Of a DNA stretch of 41,410 nucleotides, positions 26,823-35,936 are shown piece after piece. Each line of letters begins with the position of its first letter. Position 1 is the stretch's first letter. Source of the DNA: an uncultured Arenicella sp. GTDB taxonomy: Bacteria > Pseudomonadota > Gammaproteobacteria > Arenicellales > Arenicellaceae. The notes below the pieces were generated by a model that searched no databases, was not told the origin of the DNA, and saw only the letters and a list, made by a program, of their open reading frames with translations. The stretch lies in assembly GCA_937973905.1 (NCBI GenBank), contig CALJJR010000004.1, positions 1 to 41,410 on the forward strand, written 5' to 3'. The translations under genes and the position numbers were made by a program.

Positions 26823-29800
26823 ATGGAAATTAAAGATACACAAGTCAGTCTTTTTGACGATATAGAACACCGTGCTCAAAACTTTGCTCTGAGTGGAGCA
26901 GAACGGCCGTTTGAATGGCACAACGAAATTGTCGGTCTGTTGAGCGAGGAAGAAATTGAACGTACTCGCAAAGCGTTACATAAACTCGATGTTGATGAGT
27001 ATGTTGCACAAGCTCTAGAACCTGCCGAATCAGCCAAACGCCCGAGCGCGAAGGATACGCTTGGCCGCGTCAAAGGCAAAGTTCACGCGGAATTTGAGCT
27101 TGGCCCTCTGTACAGCGTTGAGATGAACGTTGAACATCAAGGGGCGGTAAAACGAGTCGGGTTCATTGCCCAAAACCGCAATATTAATAACGGGGTATGG
27201 GGGCCAGAGCATCACCTCGAAGCCTGTCGTTTGGCTGAGGAATTCGCCGAACGCAATGTTCCGATTATTACTCTAATGGACACCCCCGGCGCCGATGCCG
27301 GCACCGAGGCCAACGCCAACAATCAAGCCCATTCGATTTCTCGATTAATTGCAGTAATGGCGGCATCAAAAATGCCCAGCATCGGCATTATTTATGGGTT
27401 TGGTTACTCTGGTGGGGCAATTCCGCTGGCAACAACAAACTTATTATTCGCGGTTAGAGATGGTGTGTTCAATACCATTCAACCCAAAGGCCTCGCTAAC
27501 ATTGCTCGACAATACAATTTGTCATGGCAAGAAAGCGCTCGATATGTTGGTGTCTCACCATCGGAGCTTTACCGCAGCGGAGCAATCGATGGAGTAATCG
27601 ATTGGGACCCAATGGATAAAGACGCAGAGTTGGCGAACCTTAGCGCGGCAATTTTTACCGGCTTAGAAAAAATAGCTGCAGCAGCGAAACAAGAGGTATT
27701 GGAAAATCCCTTGGTAGCAAATGACTATCTTACCAAAGTCAGAACCGAGCGACCGCATAAACAAGCGTTTGAAAGATTGCAGCGCGAGGCTAACTTTTTG
27801 GTTGATCGCGGTATTAGCGACTTCCCGAGTGTTTATGCTCATGCGCTGCAGTACCAGCGTTCGGTTGCCCTACGTTGCCGTATTCGAGCTACTTCGTTGG
27901 AAGCATATGGCCGCTTGGCTGATGAAGAAATACCCAAAGGCGACTTAGAACAACGCATGCAAGCCTTGCGTGAAGAGTCTTTTCAACGCTGGTTGGCAGA
28001 TCCAGAAAAGTTGGTTTACAACGATCAACTCTCAAAAGCATGGTCGTCACTAAAACAAAAACAATCTGAGCTCGAAACCGAGCGTAACCGGATCACCGCC
28101 TTAATCTTGGGCGATCCGCAAAGCAATTATGAAGATGCTAAGCTGCATTTTTGCTATGTGACCTGTCTATATTTATACAATCGCTGGAAATCCGACGCAG
28201 CGTTTAACTTCATCGAAATTAGCCGTCTCGTTCAAACCGGTAATCCTGAAGCAAAAGACGCTTTTGATCTTTCTGATCAGGATGTGACGCTGCTCGATAC
28301 GCTGTACTCGCCGGCGTTGCGAGAAAGCATGCAGTTGCAGTTCCGCAACATGCTGGTTTTTGATGCGCTGTATAACAACATCGTCAATAACTTTGGCGAA
28401 ATTGCCGAAGAATCCAAGCAATTTCAGTCTTTATCGGAAGACACCCTACGCAGAATTCTCGACACCTCATTAGAAAAGGTTGCTTCTTCAATCGATCATT
28501 CGATCGAGACCAACACCGACGCAGAGGCCGTGCCAGGCGATATCAAAGCGCAATTCGCTAATTGGCTGAGCTACTTTGTTAAATACGATAAACGCGGCGA
28601 TTTTTTAAAGGACGTCGAAGAATGGAAACGCGTTAACTTTCCGCGACTGTCTGACTCATTACTGGTCTTGATTACCTATTTCTTCGAGACTTTGGTACCA
28701 CGCTTTATCGACGCACAAATGCAGGGCAAAAGCTATAACGGCCAGATTAACCCAGGTCGAATTGGCAAGCGTAAAGACTTTTGGAACCAGCTCAATATTG
28801 CGTATCAAGACTTACTGATCCAAAGGGTGCTCACTTCATTCAAGCGCCAGAAGCTCACAACTGTTGCTGCGATTCGTGAAGCCCTATTCCAAAATTTTGA
28901 AGAGACTCACGCGAACTTAATGACCGCCAACCCGGTGTCATTCCCCGGGTTTCGACAGTCTATTGAAAAAGCACTCAAGAACGACATCTCTCCCTGCGGC
29001 GTGATCACCGGCATTGGTGAGCTTGAACTTAGCGATGGCAAAACAGCTAAAGTTGGTGCCGTTATTTCCAACGTCGGCTTCCAGGCTGGCGCTTTTGACA
29101 TGGCGGGCGCGGTTAAAGTGTGCGCACTTTTAAGTGATTGTGCAAAACGTGGCTTACCCGTGGTGGGTTTCGTATCGTCTGGCGGCATGCAAACTAAAGA
29201 AGGGCCAAATTCCTTATTCTCAATGGCCATTACCAATGACCGGATCACTCACTTTATATCGGAAACTGGTTTACCGGTGATCGTTTTTGGTTTCGGCGAT
29301 TGCACGGGAGGCTCGCAAGCCAGCTTCGTAACGCATCCGCTCGTCCATACTTACTATTTCAGCGGTACCGACATGCCGTTCGCCGGGCGAGTTGTCGTAC
29401 CATCATTTTTACCCTCGATGGCTACAACCTCCAATTATCTGGTCAAGACGCCGGGCGCCATGCAAGGCTTGGTTAAACACCCGTTTCATGAAGGTTTAGA
29501 TGCAAAGCTTCGTGAAGTTGACCCAGAGATAGCTTTACCTGACACCACAGTAGGTGAAGTTGTCAGCCAGGTTCTGGCCGGCACTGCTAGCGTGGACAGA
29601 GAGCCTGAAGAACGAAAAATCCATCGCGCCGTCGACATGATGGGCCCGATTGATAAAGTACTTATCCACGCTCGTGGTTGCACTGCGGTAAAGCTGATCC
29701 GCATCGCGCAACAGCGTGGTCACGCAGTTCTGCTAGTTCAGTCTGACCCCGATATGGAATCTGCACCTGCCGACATGTTAGGCGAGCGTGACGAGCTTGT

Positions 29801-31382
29801 TTGCCTAGGTGGTCAAACGCCTGGCGAAAGCTACTTGAATGCAGATTCAGTGGTTGCTATTGCGCGCAACAGACAGGCCACGGCCCTGCACCCTGGCATC
29901 GGTTTTCTCTCAGAAAACGCCGCGTTTGCCAGATTGTGCCGCGCTAATAATTTAAATTTCATCGGCCCCAAAGCGTCGTCGATGGACACCATGGGCAACA
30001 AATCCAATGCAATTTCGACCGCAATGTCGAACAATGTACCAGTGGTGCCAGGGTCACACGGTATTTTAACCAGCGCTGAAGCGACTGCCGCGGTGGCCGA
30101 AGAGATCGGTTATCCAGTTTTACTAAAGGCTGTGCACGGTGGTGGCGGCAAAGGCATCAAAGTGGTGCGTAGCGCCGCAGAGGTAAAGTCAGCATTCAGC
30201 ACGGTATTCAGCGAAGCTCGCAGCGCCTTCGGCAACGGCGATCTTTATCTCGAGAAGTTCGTTGAATCAATGCGGCACATCGAAGTGCAAATTCTACGCG
30301 ACTCTCATGGCAACACCAAGGTGCTCGGCTTACGTGATTGCACGGTGCAACGCAATAACCAAAAGGTCCTAGAAGAGTCTGGCTCAACCATGCTGCCAAA
30401 GAAGCTTGAGCAACAAGCTTACGACTGCGCCGCTGACTTAGCCAACGCTGTGGATTATTTTGGCGCCGGTACAGTTGAGTTTATTTATGACCTTAGCTCA
30501 GACGCGATTTATTTCATGGAAATGAATACCCGTCTACAGGTCGAACACCCGGTCACCGAGTGGACCTCGGGTATTTCAATCGTCAGTCAACAATATGCAA
30601 TTGCGCAGGGTGAATCGATTGCGGATTTAAAACCAAAGAACAAAGGCTTCTCAATTGAAGCTCGGATCGTGGCGGAGAAAGCCAGATTAGATGATGAAGG
30701 TGCGGTAGATTTTCTACCCACGCCCGGAAAAGTTATCGAATGCCGTTTTCCCGAGCATCGTGATGATGTTGAGGTGATCGCCGCGGTCAATGAAGGCAAA
30801 ACAATTTCCCCTTATTACGACAGCATGATTGCGCAGTTAATCGTTCATGGTAGTAGCCGGAAGGACGCCATAAAACGTTTGCTATCGGCCTTAGATGAGA
30901 CAACCATTAAAGGTGTCTGCACTAACATCTCGTTGCTGAAACGTATTCTTAACGACAAGGTATTTGTTAAGGGTGACTACGACACGAAATACCTACCAAA
31001 ACTCTTGGAAACCCTCGATAAGGATGTCCTGATCGAAGAAATGTCCTACACAGGAGTTGAATCATCAGCCAGCAATCTGGATGATCTTAGAATTCAAGGC
31101 ACCGATGAAATCAAAGTAATCTCGCCAATGACCGGGATTTTCTATACCACGCCATCACCAAATGAGCCCCCATTTGTAAAAGCTGGCGAAAAAATCAGCA
31201 GCAAAGACACCTTGTGTCAAATTGAGGCGATGAAACTTTTCACACACATTTCGCTGACTAGCGTCCCAGGTGCTGGGGAGATTTTTGCCGAAGACTCTAA
31301 CTATGAGATCGTTCGTGTTAACCAAGCGAACAACGCTCAAGTAAACACCGGTGATCTGCTCTTTGTAGTAAAACCAGCGTAA
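26823..31382 (+). CDS. Single-chain multidomain biotin-dependent carboxylase (acetyl/acyl-CoA carboxylase family)
   Basis: One 1519-aa chain carries every part of an acyl-CoA carboxylase. About 90-275 resembles the carboxyltransferase alpha half AccA (PIITLMDTPGADAGTEAN, YGFGYSGGAIPLATTN). About 290-720 matches no domain I recognise and looks mostly helical. About 725-920 resembles the beta half AccD (VGFVSSGGMQTKEGPNSLFS, FGDCTGGSQASF), without the AccD zinc finger. About 945-1400 is a biotin carboxylase with ATP-grasp motifs HGGGGKGIKVV and EMNTRLQVEHPVTEW. The C-terminal ~90 residues are a BCCP domain whose biotin lysine is K1471 in IEAMKLF. In fused acyl-CoA carboxyltransferases the beta-like half usually comes first; here the order is reversed and split by a long insert. 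The substrate (acetyl-, propionyl- or longer acyl-CoA) is unknown. ATG 26823 is preferred over the track's GTG 26742. Confidence 0.9.
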   Translation: MEIKDTQVSLFDDIEHRAQNFALSGAERPFEWHNEIVGLLSEEEIERTRKALHKLDVDEYVAQALEPAESAKRPSAKDTLGRVKGKVHAEFELGPLYSVEMNVEHQGAVKRVGFIAQNRNINNGVWGPEHHLEACRLAEEFAERNVPIITLMDTPGADAGTEANANNQAHSISRLIAVMAASKMPSIGIIYGFGYSGGAIPLATTNLLFAVRDGVFNTIQPKGLANIARQYNLSWQESARYVGVSPSELYRSGAIDGVIDWDPMDKDAELANLSAAIFTGLEKIAAAAKQEVLENPLVANDYLTKVRTERPHKQAFERLQREANFLVDRGISDFPSVYAHALQYQRSVALRCRIRATSLEAYGRLADEEIPKGDLEQRMQALREESFQRWLADPEKLVYNDQLSKAWSSLKQKQSELETERNRITALILGDPQSNYEDAKLHFCYVTCLYLYNRWKSDAAFNFIEISRLVQTGNPEAKDAFDLSDQDVTLLDTLYSPALRESMQLQFRNMLVFDALYNNIVNNFGEIAEESKQFQSLSEDTLRRILDTSLEKVASSIDHSIETNTDAEAVPGDIKAQFANWLSYFVKYDKRGDFLKDVEEWKRVNFPRLSDSLLVLITYFFETLVPRFIDAQMQGKSYNGQINPGRIGKRKDFWNQLNIAYQDLLIQRVLTSFKRQKLTTVAAIREALFQNFEETHANLMTANPVSFPGFRQSIEKALKNDISPCGVITGIGELELSDGKTAKVGAVISNVGFQAGAFDMAGAVKVCALLSDCAKRGLPVVGFVSSGGMQTKEGPNSLFSMAITNDRITHFISETGLPVIVFGFGDCTGGSQASFVTHPLVHTYYFSGTDMPFAGRVVVPSFLPSMATTSNYLVKTPGAMQGLVKHPFHEGLDAKLREVDPEIALPDTTVGEVVSQVLAGTASVDREPEERKIHRAVDMMGPIDKVLIHARGCTAVKLIRIAQQRGHAVLLVQSDPDMESAPADMLGERDELVCLGGQTPGESYLNADSVVAIARNRQATALHPGIGFLSENAAFARLCRANNLNFIGPKASSMDTMGNKSNAISTAMSNNVPVVPGSHGILTSAEATAAVAEEIGYPVLLKAVHGGGGKGIKVVRSAAEVKSAFSTVFSEARSAFGNGDLYLEKFVESMRHIEVQILRDSHGNTKVLGLRDCTVQRNNQKVLEESGSTMLPKKLEQQAYDCAADLANAVDYFGAGTVEFIYDLSSDAIYFMEMNTRLQVEHPVTEWTSGISIVSQQYAIAQGESIADLKPKNKGFSIEARIVAEKARLDDEGAVDFLPTPGKVIECRFPEHRDDVEVIAAVNEGKTISPYYDSMIAQLIVHGSSRKDAIKRLLSALDETTIKGVCTNISLLKRILNDKVFVKGDYDTKYLPKLLETLDKDVLIEEMSYTGVESSASNLDDLRIQGTDEIKVISPMTGIFYTTPSPNEPPFVKAGEKISSKDTLCQIEAMKLFTHISLTSVPGAGEIFAEDSNYEIVRVNQANNAQVNTGDLLFVVKPA

Positions 31383-31406
31383 GCGTCGCTCGCTCAGCTG
31401 GTTTTC

Positions 31407-31440
31407 ATTAGGCATTCTGTTTCACTGCTGAGTGCCTAAT
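31407..31440. other. Perfect inverted repeat between the carboxylase and the amidohydrolase
   Basis: ATTAGGCA and TGCCTAAT flank an 18-base loop in the 102-base intergenic gap. There is no T tract after it on the plus strand, so it is not a standard terminator. It could be an operator or a weak RNA hairpin. Confidence 0.35.
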
Positions 31441-31484
31441 CCGGAGTTTGTCTAAATGGCAATCAACCTATAGAGGAAAGCCAA

Positions 31485-33179
31485 ATGAATTTATCGCTCG
31501 CAAAAAGAGCTCTGTCAGGCCTTAGCGTCTGTGCATCATGTTTTGCATTCTCAATTTATGCAGCGCAAGTCGGCAACTCGAAAACTTCACTCTCTGAGGA
31601 AATTGAAAACCTAATCGAGCAACGATCTCATTACGATCAGCTTATTATTCGTGGCGGCTACCTGATTGATGGTTCTGGTGCACCTCCCACTGGGCCCGTT
31701 GACATCGTTGTTGAGCAAGATCGAATTGCAAAAATTGTGAGCGTTGGCACTCCGGGGGTGGGAATCAACCCAAAACTGCGGCCTAAACTGCTGGATGAGG
31801 ACGGAAAGAACGTGCGTGAAATTGATGCTGACGGTAAGTTTATCTTACCCGGGTTTATTGATTCACATACCCACATCCATCGAGAGTCTAGCGGCCAAAA
31901 TGTGACTCCAGAATATATCTTCAAATTGTGGCTTGGGCATGGAGTGACCAGCGTGCGAGAAGTGTTCGCAACTGGCGGCGAAACGCGCTTGATGAAACTC
32001 AAGGCGATGAGTGACCGCAATGAAATCATCGCCCCTCGCATTACGGCATTCCCATTTTTTTACCTGCCAGCAATCATGCCGACAGACGGCGACCCGCAAC
32101 AGGCACCGATTGTCGATGCAAAGTCAGCGCGTGCACGCGTTCGGCATATTAAAAAAATTGGTGCGGACGGCATCAAATTTATGGGCGCACGAGAAGACAT
32201 CCTCTGGGCAGCCTTAGACGAAGCCGATAAAATAGGCCTCGGCACCACAATGCACCATGCGCAGCTCAATGTCGCCCATGCCAACGTTTTGGACACATCT
32301 GCTCGCGGCCTTGACTGTATGGAACATTGGTACGGCCTACCTGAAGCCTTGTTCACCGATCGAGTTATCCAAGACTACCCTTCTGACTATATTTACAGCA
32401 ACGAACAAGACCGTTTCGGGCAAGCTGGTCGACTCTGGAAGCAAGCCGCAGAACCGGGCAGTGAACGCTGGAACGAGGTAATGCAAACCTTGCTTGATCG
32501 TGACTTTTGTCTCAGCCCAACTTTCACGATATACCTCGCCAGCAGAGACTTGATGCGCGCTTACACGGCGGAGTGGCACTACCAATACACGGACCCTGGA
32601 CTGTGGGAGTTCTACCGCGCCAATCGCACCCAGCACGGTTCTTTCTTTTTCAATTGGACCACCGAGGACGAAGTTGAGTGGCGTCGCAACTTCAAACTGT
32701 GGATGCAGTTCGTTAACGAGTTTAAAAACCGCGGCGGTAAAGTGGTTGTGGGCAGCGACACCGGTTATCTCTACAGCCTCTACGGATTTGGCTATATTCA
32801 AGAATTAGAGCTGCTTCAAGAAGCCGGCTTTCATCCATTAGAGGTGATCCGTTCCGCGACCAAAGTTGGCGCGCAAGTTCTCGGCAAAGAAGATCAAATT
32901 GGCACCATTAGCGTGGGCAAAAAAGCCGACATTATCGTGGTGGATGAAAACCCGCTGCATAATCTAAAGTCTTTGTATGGCACCGGCGTGCCGAAACTCA
33001 ACGACCAGACGCAGAACGTTGAAAGAGTTGGCGGTGTTCGCTGGACGATCAAAGATGGCCTTGTTTACGATGCCAAAGCGTTACTTGCAGATGTTCGCGC
33101 CATGGTTTTGCAAGAAAAAAAGGCCCGTGGCATCGACCCCAAACTGCCACTCACGGTGGAAACACCTCTCGTTAACTAA
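31485..33179 (+). CDS. Secreted amidohydrolase-family metal-dependent hydrolase
   Basis: A 564-aa amidohydrolase-superfamily enzyme with an N-terminal Sec signal peptide (SGLSVCASCFAFSIYAAQ), so it acts in the periplasm. Metal and catalytic features are seen: LPGFIDSHTHIH (H128, H130), a possible carbamylated lysine in GIKFMGAR, TMHHAQLN, CMEHWYG and the aspartate in VVGSDTGYLYS. The C-terminal IGTISVGKKADIIVVDENPL belongs to the beta-sandwich. It is preceded by a good ribosome site (GAGGAAAGCCAA) and opens the seven-gene operon ending at 38448. The substrate is unknown; imidazolonepropionase- and dipeptidase-like relatives act on cyclic amides or peptides, but the neighbouring oxidoreductases suggest small-molecule catabolism. 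Confidence 0.87.
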   Translation: MNLSLAKRALSGLSVCASCFAFSIYAAQVGNSKTSLSEEIENLIEQRSHYDQLIIRGGYLIDGSGAPPTGPVDIVVEQDRIAKIVSVGTPGVGINPKLRPKLLDEDGKNVREIDADGKFILPGFIDSHTHIHRESSGQNVTPEYIFKLWLGHGVTSVREVFATGGETRLMKLKAMSDRNEIIAPRITAFPFFYLPAIMPTDGDPQQAPIVDAKSARARVRHIKKIGADGIKFMGAREDILWAALDEADKIGLGTTMHHAQLNVAHANVLDTSARGLDCMEHWYGLPEALFTDRVIQDYPSDYIYSNEQDRFGQAGRLWKQAAEPGSERWNEVMQTLLDRDFCLSPTFTIYLASRDLMRAYTAEWHYQYTDPGLWEFYRANRTQHGSFFFNWTTEDEVEWRRNFKLWMQFVNEFKNRGGKVVVGSDTGYLYSLYGFGYIQELELLQEAGFHPLEVIRSATKVGAQVLGKEDQIGTISVGKKADIIVVDENPLHNLKSLYGTGVPKLNDQTQNVERVGGVRWTIKDGLVYDAKALLADVRAMVLQEKKARGIDPKLPLTVETPLVN

Positions 33180-33182
33180 CTA

Positions 33183-34109
33183 TTGCAAGCTTCTCAAGAA
33201 TGGTGCGACTGTTGCATGCAACTCGCAACAATGCTCGACGCCGGCCTGCTACCGAGCGTCGCTTTAGCGACGGTTGGAAAAGACCAAACAGAATTAAAAT
33301 CGACTTTACGCCGCGCCCGTGGTCTGGTTGAACGAGGGGTAGATCTACCCAGCGCTTTGAAACGAGCTAAAGCAATTTCTGAGTTTGATTTTGAGCTGCT
33401 TAAATCAGCCGCAGTTGCCGGTCAGCTCGGTAGCGGGCTTCGACATATCGCGGAACATCGCGCACAACAGCTCGCACGTGTAAATAGCCTAAAAGCAGCG
33501 CTGTGGATGCCTAAGGCTGTACTTTTTGTCGGTGCCTTGGCGGGGTTATTTATACGCATCGCCAGTTACAAGCAACCCCCTGTTACCGCATTTACCACCA
33601 TCCTCTTGATCGTTTGTTTAGTACTCGTCAGTAGTCATCTATTTATTCGAATTTATTGCCTTGATCGACGCCTGTGGCTATCTTGGATGTGGCCGATTCG
33701 AATAATCAGAACTCAAAGCCTAAGATTCAAACAAAATTTTGAGCAGCTCTTTTATAGAAGCTTTATTTGGCAATACTCGGGGGGAGTAAGCACTGAGCAA
33801 GCACTTGCAAACTGCCAAAAGCTACTCACTTCGCCCACCTTTCAAGCCAACGTAGAGCAAGCCATTCACAGCGTGGCTAAAGGCACATCAACACCACAAG
33901 CATTGCTCCAAAACGATCTCGTCTTGAGCAAGAGAATGCGTCAAACCCTAAAACTGGCCAACCAGGCTGGAACACTTGAAACTGCAGTAAATCAAGAACT
34001 CACCTTGCAACAAGATGACATCGATCGCCGGCAGCTAAATGACATCAAATGGATTCCGCGGGCTTACTACGTCATTATTCTCGTAATCGTCTTCTGGTAC
34101 ATGCTCTAA
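33183..34109 (+). CDS. Orphan GspF/PilC-like inner-membrane protein
   Basis: A 308-aa protein with two halves that each resemble the T2SSF domain of type II secretion and type IV pilus platform proteins. The first is CMQLATMLDAGLLPSVALATV ... LLKSAAVAGQLGSGLRHIAEHRAQQ. The second is YSGGVSTEQALANCQ ... LKLANQAGTLETAVNQE. Membrane helices follow each half (AVLFVGALAGLFI, TILLIVCLVLVSSHLFI, YYVIILVIVFWYML). No ATPase, pseudopilin or other secretion gene is nearby. It starts at TTG 33183, 3 bases after the amidohydrolase stop; ATG 33216 is an alternative. It is shorter than the usual ~400 aa GspF. What it does between enzyme genes is unknown; it could scaffold or help export its neighbours. Confidence 0.7.
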   Translation: MQASQEWCDCCMQLATMLDAGLLPSVALATVGKDQTELKSTLRRARGLVERGVDLPSALKRAKAISEFDFELLKSAAVAGQLGSGLRHIAEHRAQQLARVNSLKAALWMPKAVLFVGALAGLFIRIASYKQPPVTAFTTILLIVCLVLVSSHLFIRIYCLDRRLWLSWMWPIRIIRTQSLRFKQNFEQLFYRSFIWQYSGGVSTEQALANCQKLLTSPTFQANVEQAIHSVAKGTSTPQALLQNDLVLSKRMRQTLKLANQAGTLETAVNQELTLQQDDIDRRQLNDIKWIPRAYYVIILVIVFWYML

Positions 34110-34150
34110 GCAATTCGGCAATTCTCATTTCTTGGGGCATACTAGGTCGT

Positions 34151-35014
34151 ATGAAGACCAAGGTATTTCTCAAGCGTATATTGTTCGCACTGATTCTTCT
34201 CAGCGTCATCGTAGCTGCTTTGGGTTATTGGAAACTCAAATCGATGGGGATGTTTCGTGAACCTCATTACGACACGTCAGCCCCTCAAGTTCCCCCGTTA
34301 AACCGTCCCGCCCTGCTGGTGTTCAATAAATCCAATGGCTTTATTCACAAAGAGGCGATTCTGGCAGCAACAAAGTTAATCGAAAACTTGAGTGTTAAAA
34401 ACGGATGGTCAATTTATCAAACTGATAATGCTGCAATTCATAATAGCCAGGACTTAAGTCGCTTTGACGTGGTTATCTGGAATAACAACACCGGCGATTT
34501 ATTAACTCGACAGCAACGCCAAGATTTTCGACGCTGGATTGAACAAGGCGGTGCTTGGCTGGGAATCCATGGCGCCGGTGGTAATCGGAGTTATGAATGG
34601 GGCTGGTTTCGTGACACATTAATTGGCGCACAGTTTATTGGTCACACTATGAGCCCTCAATTTCAAGATGCTGAAGTTCTGGTCGCTGACCCATCTCTAC
34701 TCACCACCCATCTACCCCAACCTTGGTTGGTAGAACAAGAAGAATGGTACGGTTTTGCAGAAAACCCGCGCAGCACGGGGTCAAAAATTCTCCTAACACT
34801 CGATGAGGAAAGCTACGATACATCAGAGACTCTGTTTGCCGACACATCGATGCCAGACGAGCATCCGATCGCTTGGCACCATCCTGTGCTTAAAGGTAAG
34901 ATGATTTATACGGCGATTGGGCATCAAGCGCAAACCTACGCCAACCCTCATTATCAAGACTTTATCGAAAAATCGTTACAGCTGTTGGTCGACAGAACTG
35001 AGGACGTGGATTGA
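34151..35014 (+). CDS. Membrane-anchored ThuA-like domain protein
   Basis: A 287-aa protein with an N-terminal signal anchor (FLKRILFALILLSVIVAALGYW) and a periplasmic ThuA-like domain with a glutamine-amidotransferase-type fold. Seen are ALLVFNKSNGFIHKEAI, FDVVIWNNNTGDLLTRQQRQDFRRW, GGAWLGIHGAGG, EEWYGF, HPIAWHHP and GKMIYTAIGHQAQTY, in the order typical of secreted ThuA proteins. Family members are linked to metabolism of trehalose, 3-keto-sugars and other glycosides. I preferred ATG 34151; the track's start lies within the previous gene. It overlaps the next gene (TGATG). Confidence 0.87.
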   Translation: MKTKVFLKRILFALILLSVIVAALGYWKLKSMGMFREPHYDTSAPQVPPLNRPALLVFNKSNGFIHKEAILAATKLIENLSVKNGWSIYQTDNAAIHNSQDLSRFDVVIWNNNTGDLLTRQQRQDFRRWIEQGGAWLGIHGAGGNRSYEWGWFRDTLIGAQFIGHTMSPQFQDAEVLVADPSLLTTHLPQPWLVEQEEWYGFAENPRSTGSKILLTLDEESYDTSETLFADTSMPDEHPIAWHHPVLKGKMIYTAIGHQAQTYANPHYQDFIEKSLQLLVDRTEDVD

Positions 35015-35295
35015 TGTTGGGAGCTGTTACAAAAGCGGCCGGTTGGGCATTGGTTACTATGTTGTTCCTGCTCTTTGGTTTGGAACTCATTGGTTGGGGG
35101 TTTTATGAACTAAGCCATCTCTTCAACATCGAATGGACGTATAAGCTGTACAGTATTTTTCGTGGCGCCGGATACTTTATTGGCGAACACCGCAGCGCGA
35201 TTTGGATTTATTCCGGTGCGGCTTGCATTACTGGCAGTATCAGCTTCTTTTTATCCAAACGAAAGATGTTAAAAGCAAAGGCCCTAGTTCGATGA
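35014..35295 (+). CDS. Small membrane protein of unknown function
   Basis: A 93-aa protein with two hydrophobic segments (WALVTMLFLLFGLELIGWGFY and AIWIYSGAACITGSISFFL) and a basic C-terminus. I recognise no family. The ATG overlaps the ThuA stop (TGATG) and its own stop overlaps the next start (ATGA), so it is translated within the operon. No haem motif CxxCH is present, so it is not the cytochrome subunit expected in gluconate-type dehydrogenases. It might anchor the periplasmic enzymes made from the next two genes. Confidence 0.72.
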   Translation: MLGAVTKAAGWALVTMLFLLFGLELIGWGFYELSHLFNIEWTYKLYSIFRGAGYFIGEHRSAIWIYSGAACITGSISFFLSKRKMLKAKALVR

Positions 35296-35936
35296 GTATT
35301 CAGAGTTTCGACCGACGAGACTTCCTCCGCCAAGCGGCCATCGCCTGTGCCAGTATCAGCGTTCTGCAAAGCCAAGCGATGACGCCGAGTCAAACTCGGG
35401 CAATGGCGGCCCACCCGGATTTTCTAGACCACTATCTTGCGACAATTTTCAGCCTAGAGCAAAAAGCCACCGTCGCTGCAATTGCGCGCCATATTATTCC
35501 AACCACGGATACTCCAGGTGCTGACGAAGCGAATGTGGCTTTGTTTATCGAACTGATGGTCGAGTACTGGTTGACCGAAAACGAGCGCAAAATATTCCTC
35601 GGCGAGTTCAACGAATTTGACTCTACTCCAGGGCTCAAATTTTCACAGCGTTCGCACACTCAACAACGTCAACTATTAGAGAACTTGGAATCAAAAGTGT
35701 CAGACGCAGCGTGGTTCAAGCTTGGAAATACTTTACGAACTTGGGACGCCGAAGCGCCGTTCATTTGCCAAGTTAAAGAGCTTACTGTTCTCGGCTTTAT
35801 GCTATCTGAAGTCGGCAGTAGAGAGTTTTTGCAGCTCAATAAAATGGGAGAGTTTCGCGGCGATATTGCAAAAAATAATGACACCTATGCCTACGCTACC
35901 GATATGCCGCTACGAGTATTTGTTAAAGACCAATGA
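35292..35936 (+). CDS. Gluconate 2-dehydrogenase subunit 3-like protein with Tat signal
   Basis: A 214-aa protein of the gluconate 2-dehydrogenase subunit 3 family, the small partner of GMC flavoprotein dehydrogenases. The N-terminus SFDRRDFLRQAAIACASIS is a twin-arginine export signal. The family region includes FSLEQKATVAAIARHIIPTTDTPGADEANVALFIE and ELTVLGFMLSEVGSREFLQ. In known FAD-dependent glucose dehydrogenases this subunit carries the Tat signal and brings the folded flavoprotein across the membrane with it. The next gene is a GMC protein without a signal of its own, which fits. I chose ATG 35292; the track's start belongs to the overlapping gene. Confidence 0.87.
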   Translation: MSIQSFDRRDFLRQAAIACASISVLQSQAMTPSQTRAMAAHPDFLDHYLATIFSLEQKATVAAIARHIIPTTDTPGADEANVALFIELMVEYWLTENERKIFLGEFNEFDSTPGLKFSQRSHTQQRQLLENLESKVSDAAWFKLGNTLRTWDAEAPFICQVKELTVLGFMLSEVGSREFLQLNKMGEFRGDIAKNNDTYAYATDMPLRVFVKDQ

